Shown one piece after another: positions 34,446 to 49,400 of a DNA stretch of 64,000 nucleotides. Source of the DNA: Azolla pinnata (lineage: Eukaryota; Streptophyta; Polypodiopsida; Salviniales; Salviniaceae); NCBI GenBank assembly GCA_037176905.1, contig JBBBWG010012779.1, positions 21,295 through 85,294 of the forward strand, read 5' to 3'. Each line of letters starts with the position of its first letter. The first letter of the stretch is position 1. The notes below the pieces were generated by a model that ran no database searches, had not been told where the DNA came from, and was given only the letters and a program-made list of their open reading frames with translations. A program made the position numbers and the translations under genes.

Positions 34446-37400
34446 TCACTCATCATTGAAATCCTCGTAGCGTGACGATGTATCAGATGATAGCTCCTCA
34501 CAGCTTTGTAGTGATGGCGACATTGGAGCCGATTCCTTGAATATCAAAGAACCTGAAAAAGGAAGCAAACCTATTTTTAGAGCAGAATATTATGAAAGAA
34601 CCTAAATATAAACAACCTTGATGCGACCAAATTAACCAGACTTGGAACTGAAACAAAAGTGTCTAGAAAGAGAGACCTCTATGTCGTGTATTTGAAAGTA
34701 ACTTTATTGTACGCCGACGAAGCAGGCGCTTCACTTTGTTAACACTCGGCTGTCTTGCGAGTGTAGAAGAATCAGTCTCAATTCCTTCAACCCAGCCACT
34801 CTCTGATGTGTCTTCACCATCAAAATGCTTTAGTCTTGAACGCACTGCTTTTGCTTTCTTGCGTTGTGAGTTGAAAAGTACCCGCACGGATGATACAAAT
34901 CCTTCACCTGCACGATCTATTGGCCTCTTAAGTTCGCTATCACTGGAGCTGGATGGATATTCTTCTTGTAGTTGCTTTTTGAACTTCCTTCGCTGCAGTG
35001 TAATTCAAATGAAATACAATCATAATAAAAGAAAGCAAGAAATATTTTTTATATAATATCATTCTATAACTAAAATCTACTCTCCAGATGAAAGATCTGC
35101 GTGCATAAGGTTCTACATCTTTCAAGACAAAGACGAGAGACAACAAAAGCACAAACAAATGAAATTTCCTGGGTATGCACACTGTAGTTTCCATCTCATG
35201 GTTCTTAAAGTGTACCTTTTAGCATTTCCTATGCTAAAATTCTCTTATGACGTGATGGTGAAGCCTTACACATAGCTAAGAATCTTTAAATGTGGGTATC
35301 TTTATAATTAGCTTGGTATGCACTGTCTCAGTAAAACCTCATCTCTTTTAATGTTTAAGCAAAATGCTAGACAAGGCTAATACAGGTATTAGGGTAGAAC
35401 CATGTATATATATATATATATGGCAGTTGGAAAATCTAGAAATTTATTCAAAATAGATACTACCATAAGATCCAATGATTTGGCATGACAGAAGTTTTGG
35501 GCACTTAGAAACATGTGTTTCTGAAATGCAGTCTGAGATCACCTGAACATACTTTTGGCGATTATAGTCGAGCAAAAGAACACATTTCCAAATTTTTGGT
35601 AACATGTTTGAAAATGGAGTTGAATAAACTGTTTGGATACATGAGGCACTAGACACATCAAGAGAATCGAAGCTTTGGACATGCTAAACTTTATATTTCA
35701 TATGAGACGTACATAAAAGAATGTATCCAACCTGTGCCCCAACCAAAGATTTGCATATACTCCAAACAACATGTTTCGTAATTTCATCAAACAGCTTTCG
35801 CCAAGTTCCAGTGAACTCGCTACGCGTGAATGTATCTATGAGAAACATCTTCTCATTGGCACTGAACATTGATCCTTCATACGTAATAAGTAGTCCAACC
35901 TGGAATAAAATGGATTCAGATAAAGAAAATGTTGTTCTAATTTTTTCTTGAAAACACTAGAATCATTATACACAAATGAGCAAACGAATATGGCAAATTG
36001 GAGAAATGGAACTTCAGCTTTAGAGGATTTCAATTTGATCAATTTAAAACCCTGTATAGAAGAGGAACTATACCTTGTGCCTCATATCATGCTTACCATA
36101 TATTCTATGATTTCACTATGGGATGTTGTACTTATGGCAGATTTTAGCAGGTAACTGGACATGGAAGGGCTACAATGTGCAAGATCCATCAACGTCTTAT
36201 GTAGAATGACATATAGCATGTATTGGACAAAACAATGGCTACCCTGGCTCCACACAAGTTTCTAGCAAAATGTTATGCGCCTGGTCTGAACTCCCATTCC
36301 TGATTAAGGAGGCATCTCATCAGGAAAACTTGCCGGGAATCTCATAATCAGGATTCAATTAAAGAAAGGATTCAAACTGAGAGAGAGGAGAACGACTTCT
36401 TATGGACTTCACAATCCCCAGATTCACAAGTTAAGTGTTCCCCCATGGGATCATCATCTCCATGGGAAATGTGTGGAATACATGCTCTTCAAGAGAAGGC
36501 AGTGACATGTAATCTTATCTTGAGGATGACCAGAATCTCTACTATTGATTCATGAGCTAACATGTTGGCTTCTTGTTGCTAACTGTGATGTAGCCAATGA
36601 TTACCAAGGTAATCAACTACACATACATTTTCAAGAAAAGAACTCTAAACAAAAAAATGTCATTTGCAAAAATATAACTATGAACATGAGATGTTTGCAA
36701 AAAACAGATATAAAATATGAGATGTTTGGTAAAAACAAATATATGTAAGGTGAGACAGTAAATATAGATATAAAATGCCATATGCTAATATTGCAGACCT
36801 GGGCAATTTTAATGTTGTGGATTTCAAGATTCGTATGGGGGAGTCGTGATTTAGCCAACTTTTTATCATCACGAGATGATAATGGTTTATGCAATTTGTT
36901 GACCCGTGAACCGCCTCTTGATTTTCCATATTCATTTTCATTTCTATTAACCACTGGTTGGCAACTCTGTCTTCCATTATCAACGTCCTTCAGAGGAATG
37001 CTGTTCCTAGACAAGGACATTGGATTCACATCCTTCTTTTGCAGGTCGATTTCAAAAATTTCAGGTAGACTCTGTGCTTGAATTATGTCAGATGAAGATG
37101 TTACAGGTGTGTCTCTCTGCATAAAAGCAAAAATATGTAAGCATACACCATTATTTTATAATTAATATAGCCAACAAAAATATGTACTGATACTTGTCAA
37201 CTGTGTAGGTAGAAGAATGATGTTACCACCGTTGTAATCTCAAGTTCGAGGTTGATTTCTGGCAACATTCAATGTATGATTTGGATGCTATATGTGACAT
37301 GCGTACCTTCATGAATGTTCTTTCATAAATGCTTTTCATATAAATATCAGTGGAAAAAATAAGAATACCCAAATTATCCTTTTACTGTTTTACAAATACT

Positions 37401-40400
37401 CAAACCCCTGGTACATAAAAATAGAACCATGACAGCAACCTAAAAATGTTAAATTATCAAATTACACAACATAAAGACAGATTTCTTAATCCATTTCAAG
37501 GTCTGAGATTTCTTTGAAATTATTACCTTGTTCTTGTGTTCTGAAAAATCTAAATCAACTCCTGGTCGGTCATTTCTAAGCTGTGTTTGATTTGTATGCA
37601 GTTTTGATACAGAAGCCGAAATACCAGTTGTTGCAGGCACTTTCCTTCCTCTTGGAACAGCTGCAGTTGTTGTCCTTTCCCAATCCTTGAAAATTGAAAT
37701 CCAGATGGAATATAAAATAAGTTCTCATTTGGAATAGAGGAAAGAGACAATTTCACTGCATACCAGTCGCCTTTGTCCGTCCTTCTCTTCTTTAGGAAAG
37801 AAATATTCCCACATCATATTAAACATTCTCTCAGTAAAGTTAATTCTCAGAGGAAAAACTTCAACCTGTCATGAAATAAAAATCAGAATTTACTTTGGCT
37901 TAAATTGTGACACCTTCAACTTTGCCATGTTAATGTCAAGAAACACAAGAAAAGGACCTGAAAAAGCTCCAATAGTGACTGGCCTTCTTTTGGTGCACCC
38001 TGCTTTGCATCAACACGGAGCATTAACCTCCTGTAGATGTAAGATAAAAAGATGATTTACCATGCCGTCCTGGACAAAATTGTGGGAATGATGTTTGAAG
38101 ATGTTTTCATTACCTCTCCCAGTCCTTAGGGGGATTCCAAGCCGATAGCACAGTATCTGATTTTGCATCTCGTAAACAGTTCTTCACAACAAAATGCTTT
38201 GCACTAAATTGTGCTATTCCAACTTCATGGAAATCACGATCTACATTGAGATTCTGCATAGTAATAATCACATGAATAAAACATGGAACAAATACACGAA
38301 ACTCTCATTGCATACACTAGAAAATTTCACTACCTGATTAGCTATTCTCTGTGCAGAAATCATTTTTAAAGATTCAGATAACTCTTACACAAAATGCTAG
38401 GGACAATAACTTGACTTTATATATATTATGCTTCATATGGTCTATGAGACAGTAAAAGATAAAATGTGATTTAGGAAAATGGGATTCAGAAGCAGTCTGT
38501 GAAGACTACGTAATGAACAAAATTAGAAGCCTAAGACACTTCTAGGCCCAAAACTATTAAAATTGGACACTTCTACGTTATAATACCCGCCATTAATCAC
38601 AATTTCTCTTGAAAACAAGTTGAAATTCATTGTCCTATAGTTTAAAAGGTAATACTTCAAGCAACAGACAGGTATAAAAACATTTTTTGTATTAAAGACA
38701 CATGTAATATCATCCTTTCTCCATGTTTGCCATCTTTCAAGTTACTTACCATGCTACTAATTTCAGCTTCAGCAAAAGTCTGTCCATCAGAAATCATATT
38801 CCATACAATCTTTTCGATAGTCCAAGAAATTCGCATTGCTGAAGGAATACTTTTACTCTTTTCTTTCTCTTTGAATTGTTGTTGTGCAGCTCTCTGCTTA
38901 GCCATACGTAATGACATTAAAGCCATTTTTCTAACATTTAATTTCCTATCCATATCCACTTTAAGCTCCCCAACCTGCAGCCACCACGAAAAATGCATCT
39001 TAAACTACAATAGGTTATTGCAGTGGAAACTGAACTACTTGCTCATATAGATTCATATATTGCCGAGCAACATGATTTACCAATTTCCTGTTCCCACATT
39101 CCATCATCCAAAGCCTTGTGTCCCTTAAACTTCTGTCTACTTCACCTGTCTCAAAAGTAGCTTGCTTGATTATCTTTATATCAGCTAGAAGTAATTTTAG
39201 ACCCCTTTCTGATTCCTGCAGCTTCATACGTGCATGCTCAACTTCTGGTACTCCATCAGGGACCACTTCGTCAGTCACTTCCTCGATATTATCTTCATCC
39301 ATTCCATGCAAGGACAAATTTCTCCGTGGTCTGCAAAAACGTTTAGTTTGATCACATCAATAAAATTGGATACAAAATCATATATACAACAAACCAGACT
39401 ATTTTCAAATAAAAAGCAAACGAAGGTTTGTATTTACTGGATTATCAAAACCTTTTTATCATCTAAAACAGAAGTAATAAGACAAAGATGTTAAGTGCTC
39501 ATGCAGATCAAAATCATTTGCATGTAAAAAGTGATGCAGGCAATCATGCAGACTCGCTATTTGTCGTATAAAAGATGCTTCGCAAATTTCTACACCATCG
39601 AAACAATCAATGTTATTGTGCCTGATCTATTGTAATCCTTTTAGAGATTTCTTGTAACTAGAGGATTAAGCTAAAGAAAGTTGTAATATTTCTTTGTCAA
39701 GTGGCTTATGTGGCTCAATCTTTGTCCCTTCAACAGCTTCTCAATATGACTTGCATCCTAGAAAGAATAATCTATGGCCCTAGTTATGTGTATTGCTAAA
39801 CTTTGTGAAGCAATGCCTTGTTTTAAAAGGCTGTGTTACATGAAAAACATGCAGCAGCAAAGAGAGTCCTCAAGAGATCCATGTGCATATCTGTTTATCA
39901 GAATATAGGCTCTGAGAGTTGATCAGTGGTGACATCTTAAAATGTTGTACCATTTTTAGAACAAGGAATCAGAATAGACAGACTAACTTTGTGGAACTTC
40001 CGAAAGCAGAAACTTAAATGCACCAGAACAGCAAAATAATCAGGAAAAAATGACTTACTTTGGAAGCCTAGCAAGAAGTAGATTACTGATAACATGCACC
40101 ATAACCTGGAACTGGCGAGAAGTCATAGTGGCTGCAATACTCGATGAATTAAATGACAATTCCTTCAAAGCTTTTACCTATAAAAGGAAGGGCATCGCCA
40201 AATCTGAAGTAATCTCGGTGTCAAATGAACAACAATCCTCAATTTGAAGTACAACTACTAATTCTGGATACTTAATTATGTTCAGAACTCCAGCGTAAAC
40301 ATTATGTTTATAAATTTTAGAAACTGTTTAATAGTCTTTCAGATATGTATAAGTATGCAATACATGTCTTTCAATAAAATTGCAACATTCTTGTAGTGGG

Positions 40401-43400
40401 CCAAATACTTATTTGGAACAACAGGATTATCTCCCTCTTGATTTCAGACAGAATTGAGAAGAGGCCTCAGGACGTATCTATCATCCCAATGTAGCTGAAT
40501 TATGGAACATGGTTGATAGCCTCTTAATCCAATTCATATGGAATATGAGATCAAGTTAAGAGGGGAAATAATCCATAACTCAAGGGGAAGGACAGTAGGG
40601 CGCAATATAAAAGGACATCAGATAATGCACTAAAGAAGAGAATTACAATTCATAATGCTTCAGAAGATGGCCTCTTCTATATACACTTAAACGGGGGGCT
40701 GCAATGCCAATACATTCCACCACTAGAGCAATCTAGAAAACTAAGTGCAACTAAATAGAATAGTTGTCACCTACTCTGAATTCTCCCTTCCACAGATATC
40801 CAAAAAGGGCCCATACAAGACAGAGAGATCTTCAAACTAGAGAAACAACTTTGATGGCTAGAGATAATGGCCTTTATCTGCTGTTGACAAATGTGTCAAT
40901 ATCCTCTTATAGATTTCCCGTTTCAGAGTCTTCAATGAGACCCCAGCTGTCATCAACATATACATATACTATTTACATAGTTCAATGTCATGAAATCATG
41001 ATCTACTGGAAGAATTATGAAGATCCATCAGTTTGAGGCACATTGAATCCACATATCATGAAAACCATTACAAAAATTCTTGTTGTGAAAGCCCTATTTG
41101 GAAACATGGTGTAAGAGATTCAAGAGATGACATTACTTACATTATACAAAGATTAGGCATATTGGAGGCTTGTAGAGTATAGAGTATAAGTAGACAAAGG
41201 CCTAACGCAGAATGCATAAATATTTTATGGTTTAGAAGTACAATTGACTCACAAATTTTGCTATATTTCAGACGTTCAACAAAACAAAACAAGAAATTCA
41301 GGCATCACAATCATACATTTCAAATAACAGATGGCAGTATATATGCAATTCTTCTATATAATCATTTGAAAGTGCAGCATCAATATATTCCATGACTATA
41401 TCCTATGAACTTCTGTCTGACAGGTTCAAAAAGAACAAATTAACACAAATATATTGAAAAAGACCCAGTAGAGTGTGGTCATTATATTACCTTAATGTCT
41501 GTTGCCTCACTCTTGCAACGGGTGTACTGGAAGCACATTTCACAGGGCGTAAATACAGTTTCAAGAAGCGGACCAGTTCTTTTCACCTTTTGAGTACCCC
41601 TTGGGATTTTTGGAAGCCACTGCAATCCAGCTCCTAGATCAACATCAGTTGGGGCTACATGAGCCTGCACTTGTTTTAAAATCACTGAGAGCTCTCTTCT
41701 TCTCCAGGACAGTTCTCGTACATTTCCAGTTAGATGTTCACTGCCTGATTTTGGGGTATGAGCTATCATCTCGGGCCTCACATCCATTATTGAATGAATT
41801 GAACGAGCCATGACTTCACCCCTTGCTGCGGCAAGTAGGAATCTTCCCTATGTTATGAAGAAAATATAAGTAGATTGAACCTGTACCTAGCTTTCAAATA
41901 CAGAAATTGTTTCTAGAAGGTCCACTATACTATGATAATTTTTTACCCGAGCATCTTCTGACTGAAGATTGAATTGTGGTTCAACAATATAAACCAGAAA
42001 ATGCAAAGTGCCCTCTTCCATTCCATCATCAATTTCTCCTGGATATATAAGACAGATATTGAAGTCATTTGCACAAGAAATATAGCAGTCAGCTACCAGA
42101 TATAACAAGGAAGAACCAACTCCCCAATTATCATATCTAAAAGAGTACACACAGCTCAAAAAGAAAGAAAGAAAGTTACATCACAATCTTCTCAGAGGCC
42201 AAAACAACCTGTCAGAACAAAATCCGAATATACAACTTCAAATGTTTTCTTAAACCATAACTACACATAAGTTCTGAAATACTGCAGACATCTTATAGCC
42301 AAGATCCTGCCCTAAGATCGACTGAAGCTTTTGAATTTGAAAAATCTCCAACGTGGAATGCTCCAGGATAGAAAGATCATTGAAAAGAGGGAGGTGCTTT
42401 TGGTGTCTCAAGGTAATGGCCTTAATTTGTCAATGACAAGGGCGATGAGGGCATGCTCTAATTGCTCCTAGTCTACACACAACGCACACATCAATTGCTT
42501 GGTAAGTAGTAAGAGCTTTTGATTTCCTTTTCTGAGACCCCACTAGAGTATTCCTCAGTTGACATGTAGCATGAGAAGAGGTCCAAAATTTCATGATTGT
42601 TCTCTGTTGATAAGTTGTTTCCACTGTATTGTTTTTCTTTCAACTACTCATCAACAGATATCTTCCTACTAAGACATGTGCATAAGAAATGGGCATAAAC
42701 CATAAAAAGCTTTTCATTCTACCTGACCAATCAATGCTAACATTAATCAGCTGTCAATGACTCACCCCAACAACTCATGTTCATCCTTGTCCAACCTGCA
42801 CAGACATACTATCATCCACTTCATTCGGGAGCCGGACACGTAAAGCACTCAATGCACTCATGACCTAAATTTCAACTACTAAAAACCTCCATGATCACGA
42901 TGTTTCCTTTCCACAACATGCTCTAAAATATATGGCATAATGAGAAATCAAAAGAGGCACACCGATAACTTTGTTAATAGTGAGCCTTTGAAAAATCAAA
43001 ATCCTATCCAAGTAAGAAAATCTCACACAATCAATATGCTTAACCTACTCAACAAGCCTGTGGATTTCTGCAAAAACTTCTACATTTTGCTAAGCCACCC
43101 TTCCTGTGTTATACATCTCTCCAAAATGACGACCAGAACAGGTTTGTGGCAAAAATATGGAAACTATATATTTGAAAAACTTTAGCCACTACTCTTTCAA
43201 AAAAATATGGTCTACAACCAAGATGAGATTTTGCTCATTCAGTAGACATCTCAAAGTTTGCACCACTAGGAGGACAAAACATGATTAGGAAGTACCCCAT
43301 CTGTTCAATTTACACAAATTGCTAACACAGCATATGGAGATCACATAGTTCTGCATTGGAGGATCCTTAAAATCATTAGAAAGATCAACACGATCCTCCT

Positions 43401-46400
43401 GATATTATTAGACACCACCAAATTCATGGGCTGATTCACATTTTACCTCTATTGTATGCATATTTGTCTTTGTATCTGCCATGTTCTCTGTACTCACAAA
43501 ACCTAAATTTTCGTAGATTGTGATCACAGCAAAATATACTAGCATCTGGGAGAAGGAAAAAAAGGCCAATAAGACCAAACAATATAGTACGACCAAAGCT
43601 ATTGACTCACCTCTAAGAATAAACCAGAATAAGTATAAATATAAGGTATTATTGAATCTCATTACCTATGCACTTAACAAGGATTCTATGGAATCCCTAT
43701 CTACATATTGTGAAACGAAAGATCAGAGTAGCTTCATAGTAAGGGCCAACATAAACTATTTTACCTTGTTTAACAAAAACAGGCCTCATCAAGTAGGAAA
43801 CAAGCACATTGCACAAAAATCAAAATGTACACATATACATAAATATAACTCGTATATTGGTTTGCATTCAGCATAACGTAAGTTTGAGCTCTATGCCTGC
43901 GACGAATAATCTCACGAGAATCCGATAATATAAATTAAAATGGTAACCAAACTTATTCAAAAATACCTTACCTTGACCACCATCAGAAGAGTTAATGCTT
44001 CTCCTGACAGGAGATGACCTGCTAAGTTGTTGGGATGGAGATGCACCCTGTTGTTCCCTATTCTGCAAAATTACTGATTCAGAACTTGATCCTTCTTCAA
44101 ATATTGATTCAGCCTTGGTTGTTTTTTTTTCTTTTTCCTTTATAGACCTGGCATATTGCCTTGATGGAGAAGGCTTTGGTGACTCAAAAGCTCGGTGGAT
44201 ATCTTCTACCCAAGCCCAAACGGCATCCCTATTTGATATAGTCCACAGTAATCTTAGACTATGAAGGGAAACACGCAGGCAGTTGTCTGACAAAACAATA
44301 AACTCATCACCATCACTTGCATCTGATAGGCTAAGATCGTTTACAGTGTCCTCTGGAAACTCTGTGGTACTTCTAGAAGATGCTCTGCAAGCTCCTTCTT
44401 GCCAAGATAATAGCTGAGCGGAATCAGCCTTGGGAGCCTGTTTCCGCAGTGAAAAATACTCACTAGTAAAGAAAAAACTGGTTTCTGTTGATCTTGTAGA
44501 TAATATGGCATCTGATGTTCTAGGGGAAAGACTTTCTGGCTTTCCAGTTGTACAGTCGTTTGACATGTCTGACCCTCTCCATAATTCTGCCTTCAGCTTG
44601 TCCAGATCTAAACCTTGATAAACAAGCTCAAGACTATCACGCTTACTATCAAACTTATATTCTTGTGCTCCTCGGCTGTACCAGAGCTCATATTTAAATC
44701 TTCTCATACTGAAGGTTAGCCCTTCTGCAGGGTCATCTTCAGATAGTGAAATATGCCTGATTTTAGTTGGAGTTGAATCAACTCGCAACATAAAATCTGT
44801 CAGAACTTTATCAAGAGAGAGGTTCCCTGACCGGGGGATCCTAGGCAAACCAAATGTTGGCCACTTTGAAAATGTACGAAGCTTATGTGGAGGGCTGTAC
44901 AACGTACTCCACCATTTGAATATCCAAGATAAATCATGGCCAGCAATAGACATTGTTGGAATATCAAGCCAATTTCCCATCTTTCGCAATTCTTTGGGAT
45001 ATCGATGCATGCTTGGCTTCCGAGAATATGCTGATTTGAACCTAAAGGAGCCATTACCACTTTCACCTGACAGAGATGTGAATTTTTCTATCGATGCAGC
45101 ATCTCCTAGGTGAAAATCCCATCTTAGAACCAACTTTGTTGAACGAAAAGGATCAAATACCTTTTCTCGCACTTGCTCTTGGGGAAATGCATGTAAATAA
45201 TGGAACAAAGGTTTTCCTGTTTCACAATCCCAATCCATATTGATATTAAGTTGGAAATATGGTGACTGAATACAGCCCTGTTTTTCTTTAATTGCAATCC
45301 ACTGTTTGTGCTCCACTTTATTTTCTAAGCTTGTAATGCTCAGCTTGAAATTGTTAGCAAGAAAAGATAAACTTCCCTCTTCTTGCTGAATGTGCATTGA
45401 CTCAGATTCAATCTTCAACATGTCCTTCTGTTCATAAGGATTGGTAGTTGCTAAGAATGCCCATTTAAACTGCTTTGAGAAAAGAGAGTTCTTCCCATGG
45501 ATATAGTATCGCATGTCATCCCACCACGGCAAGTTTCTTTCCTTTTTTGGGGCTTGTGACATCCTAGTCTTGATATGTGAACTTAACTGATAGAAGCTGT
45601 TGTCGGTTTTCTGTGCATCATCCAAATCATGCATACTAAGGTCAGCTCTTTTTAAAGCAACTGAAAACGCATAACTTATATCTGTAAGTGATGGCTCAAA
45701 TCCTACACCATAGGCCACCTCTGCTTTCTCAAACTCAAAAGGCAACTCTGAAAACATTTTAAAAGGTGGTGTTGTGCCACTCTCAGATCGTAGCATTGTT
45801 ATTTTCCTCCATCGACCAATATATAGCTCCTGAGGTATTTGATTGGGAAAACAAGTAGCCTGCAAAACATTCATTTGTCATTTTCCAGGATCATGCAAGG
45901 CAACCATGACATCATATATTGGGAGATCAAAATTCTTACCTGTCGGGCAAATATCAACTGCCCCTTACACTTTCCACCTTCACCTAGAAATACTGGCAGA
46001 GTATAGTTCCGGATCTGTACAACAAGCAATGAAGTCTTGATATTTAATTGCTTACCTAGGACCCTGGAATAAGGTATCTCTGTTTCAGAAGGAACACAAT
46101 CCAGTTTACGAATCTGTTTAATCATTCCAAGTTTGCCCCCTTCGATGTCTGTCAGGGTGACCTCCAAATTAGAAGCCTTTATCGACATAAGAGATCCTCT
46201 GTTTGTACTTGGTTTGAATCCTGATTGAAAAGGACTTCTAGCAGACCCAGAGCTCTCATATATGTGTAATGCTTTGCATGCCTTTTTATAAGCCTCAAAA
46301 CCTTGTATATGTAGCCTGTCTTTGAGCTTTTTGCAAACAGAAGGATCAGAAAAATCTAATTCATCCCCATCAAGTTCACATAGAGTATGACAGGAATTAT

Positions 46401-49400
46401 CACTATCAGTGCGCTGCCTAGTTGCCATTCTACAACTTTCTGAGATTAATTCATCTAATAAGCGCTCTCTTACATCCAACTCAATCTTCTGCTTGCTTAT
46501 CAATTGATGATGCTCATCAAGCCATCCTTGCAAAGGCTCCTCTTCAATTTCAGCTATTATACTCTCCAATGAAAACTTTACAGCACCAATAGAAGATCTA
46601 GTTGTAGACTTCTTTTCCAAATTCGACTTCTGACCCGATAGCCCAGTAGTTTTCATCTTATTGGCCATCATGACCAGTTTCAAACCCCGCCAGGTATCTT
46701 CAATTGCGTCATCAATTGCTCTGCATTCTAGTCTGTATGGCAATACAACATGTATCCCTGCACCCTGAATGAGATAGTCCCAAGAACTGAAAATTTCAGT
46801 TCCACATTTTGAACATTCTTGAGAACTCATGTTTTCACTTTTATTTTGGATAAAACATGGTACTCTTGCAATCTGTAAGCGTTTGCTTCTTAGTACTGCT
46901 GCACCATTTAACGTTACCTTCAACCCTTCAAGCAGGATTCCAACTTTGAAATCTTCGGAAAATGTAGAAGAAACAGACAGAGAAGCATCAACCCCATCGG
47001 CAAGTGTAGCTGACATGTAAACCTGTTCAACATCAAGAGCCACAGTCCTCGTGCGTTTTGGACCTTTTCCAGAAACATTGCTCTCATTTCCAACACTTTT
47101 TCTATCAGCAGTAAAAGAATCAATTTTCTCTTGTTTTTTCCAAAAAGAAGTCATTTGCGTGAAGGCATCAAGAAAAAATAAATGGATATCAGGTTCCCAA
47201 TGAGCTCTAATATCACTAACACAGATTAAGCAATCAGGAAGTCCATTCCCTGCATTGATCATCCGGTAAATTATCTGTCCATTTTGCAAAGATGCAAATG
47301 TAATTTCTGTGACTGTCTTCATCTGAGGTCCTAGCTCTTGATATGTCCCTTTAAACCGTTTAATATCTACTTGGGCATCATTCTTACTAGAACCAAGGTG
47401 CACCTGCAAATGTGCAACATCAAAACTTGATTTATATACCAAATTCGAGCCCTCAATTTCGCGGAACTTTGCCACCTTGATACTGGCTGTCCTAGGTGTC
47501 CCATCCTTGTTGGTTTGATAGACTACTTCACCAAGTTGACTGCCAAAATTGACCTTTTTAGGATCTGGAACATCCATACCAGTGACAAGCATCTCTGCGC
47601 CATACTGAATAGAAATCCCTTCAATCATTAATTTGACCTCAGGATTTCGCGGTCTACCATTGATCCTGATGCTTCCTTTGTCTGTCTTGTGCTTCTGTCC
47701 TTTGGTTAAGATACGTTTAAAATGAGATAGAATACAAATGCTAGAGGAAAGCAGCGACTGTACCCGATTTAATGTTAGATGCATGCTGATTCCTGAAACT
47801 TCAACTACAAGGACGACCTTGTTTTTCTCATTTTCATGCTCTCCCCTATCACTTTCATCAACTTCCCAATCAACTAACATTCTTGACAACTGGAATAAGC
47901 AATTCGTACTAGTATCTACACCAAATAAGCTCTTGTGGAAATTATGTTTCTCATCAACTGTATTCACATAGAGTTCTCCGAGTTCTGTATGAATGCCAAT
48001 ATTTTGGCCGGAAGTTGAATTCAGAAAGATATGAGATGTCTGCAGACAGATCTGAATGAAGGCAAACAGAAAAGAGAGAAAATTTACTGCTGAGCAAAAG
48101 ATGTTATTTTCTTCACAAGACATTCAATAGAATAATTGTGTCCGAGTGACTATATGAATGTATGACTGTGAATGATTGTGTGACTGTGTATGTGTGCATG
48201 TATCTACATATGCATGGATGTAAGTATGTATTTGCATATCAACATACATATTCCTTTCTTCCTTCTTTCTTTCTACTTTCCAAATTATATGCAATCTAGG
48301 TAGGTGGTAGAAGAACTTACATTGTATTGGACAATGCCATCTAAGTCATACACAGAGACTCCCATTTCTGGTGCTGAAATAGTAGAAGTCCATTTTATTC
48401 TTTTCTTTGACACCTTAGCTTGTCTATTCTGGGAAGGGCTAGAAGATCTATGCTTCGCTTTAATATCATGCACAAGATGCAACCATCTTTCAAACTTCTT
48501 TGGGAGCAAGTTGCATTGAGCCCCTCCCAGTTTGAGGTCAACCTCTGCTTGCAGCATGTTAGCCTGCTCAGGATCAACACAAGCTGTATATGGACAATGT
48601 AAATAGTCTTTAATAATGAAGAACTATAAGGAAAAACAACTACCTCTTTGGAAATTTCCAGTGAAGCTACGATTGCTGCTTTGGCGACTTCCATGAGTGA
48701 TGTATTAGCTTCTCGTAGGAGCTACAGACAGTAATTCATATTCGGTTATTAGAACATTATATTTCAAAGTAAAGTTTTGTGAAACAGTAATGTTATCCTA
48801 ACATTCATCATGATAGAACACTTTGGTACAATTATAATTAAAAGCTTTGCTTCAGGGCCAACGTACATGGATTTCCCCCAAGTCCACATGAATATCAAGG
48901 TGACAAAGTGGACCACCAAATTCATCCACATTTTCAACTTTTGCACAGTTAAACTGCACTTCCGCGACCTCATTCTCCAAGATACACTGCTTTTCTTTAT
49001 CGCTGACCTTGATCAGCAACCTTTGCATACTCAAACTAGCCTTTCAATAGAACAAGCCAGTTAATAAACTTAGGGACCTTAAAGCTATATACACTTAAGT
49101 ACAAAAATAAACGAAGAAATCCAGAACTTATGAATAAAGCTTTAAGGGATTTAGGTGCACAAAGGTACATATAAATCATGATCTTTTCACAAGCCCATAT
49201 TGTAACTTCTAATAATAATTTGTGTACTTTGCTTGTTGATGTTCGTTTTCTCTAACATATAAAATAAATTCCCGTGTTTGGGCCGTCTTTCTATTGCCAC
49301 TGCTGTATTTATCTTTTCAACACACAGTGAGATTTACGTTCTATTGCCACTGCTGTATTTATCGTTTCATCCCATTTTTTCAACCAACGGTTGTACTCTC

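Noticed and set aside
42039-43971. Search for a mobile element in the 1.9 kb SABRE-like intron
   Set aside because: Fragments on both strands gave short frames only; no terminal repeats, target-site duplication or conserved enzyme motif could be supported.
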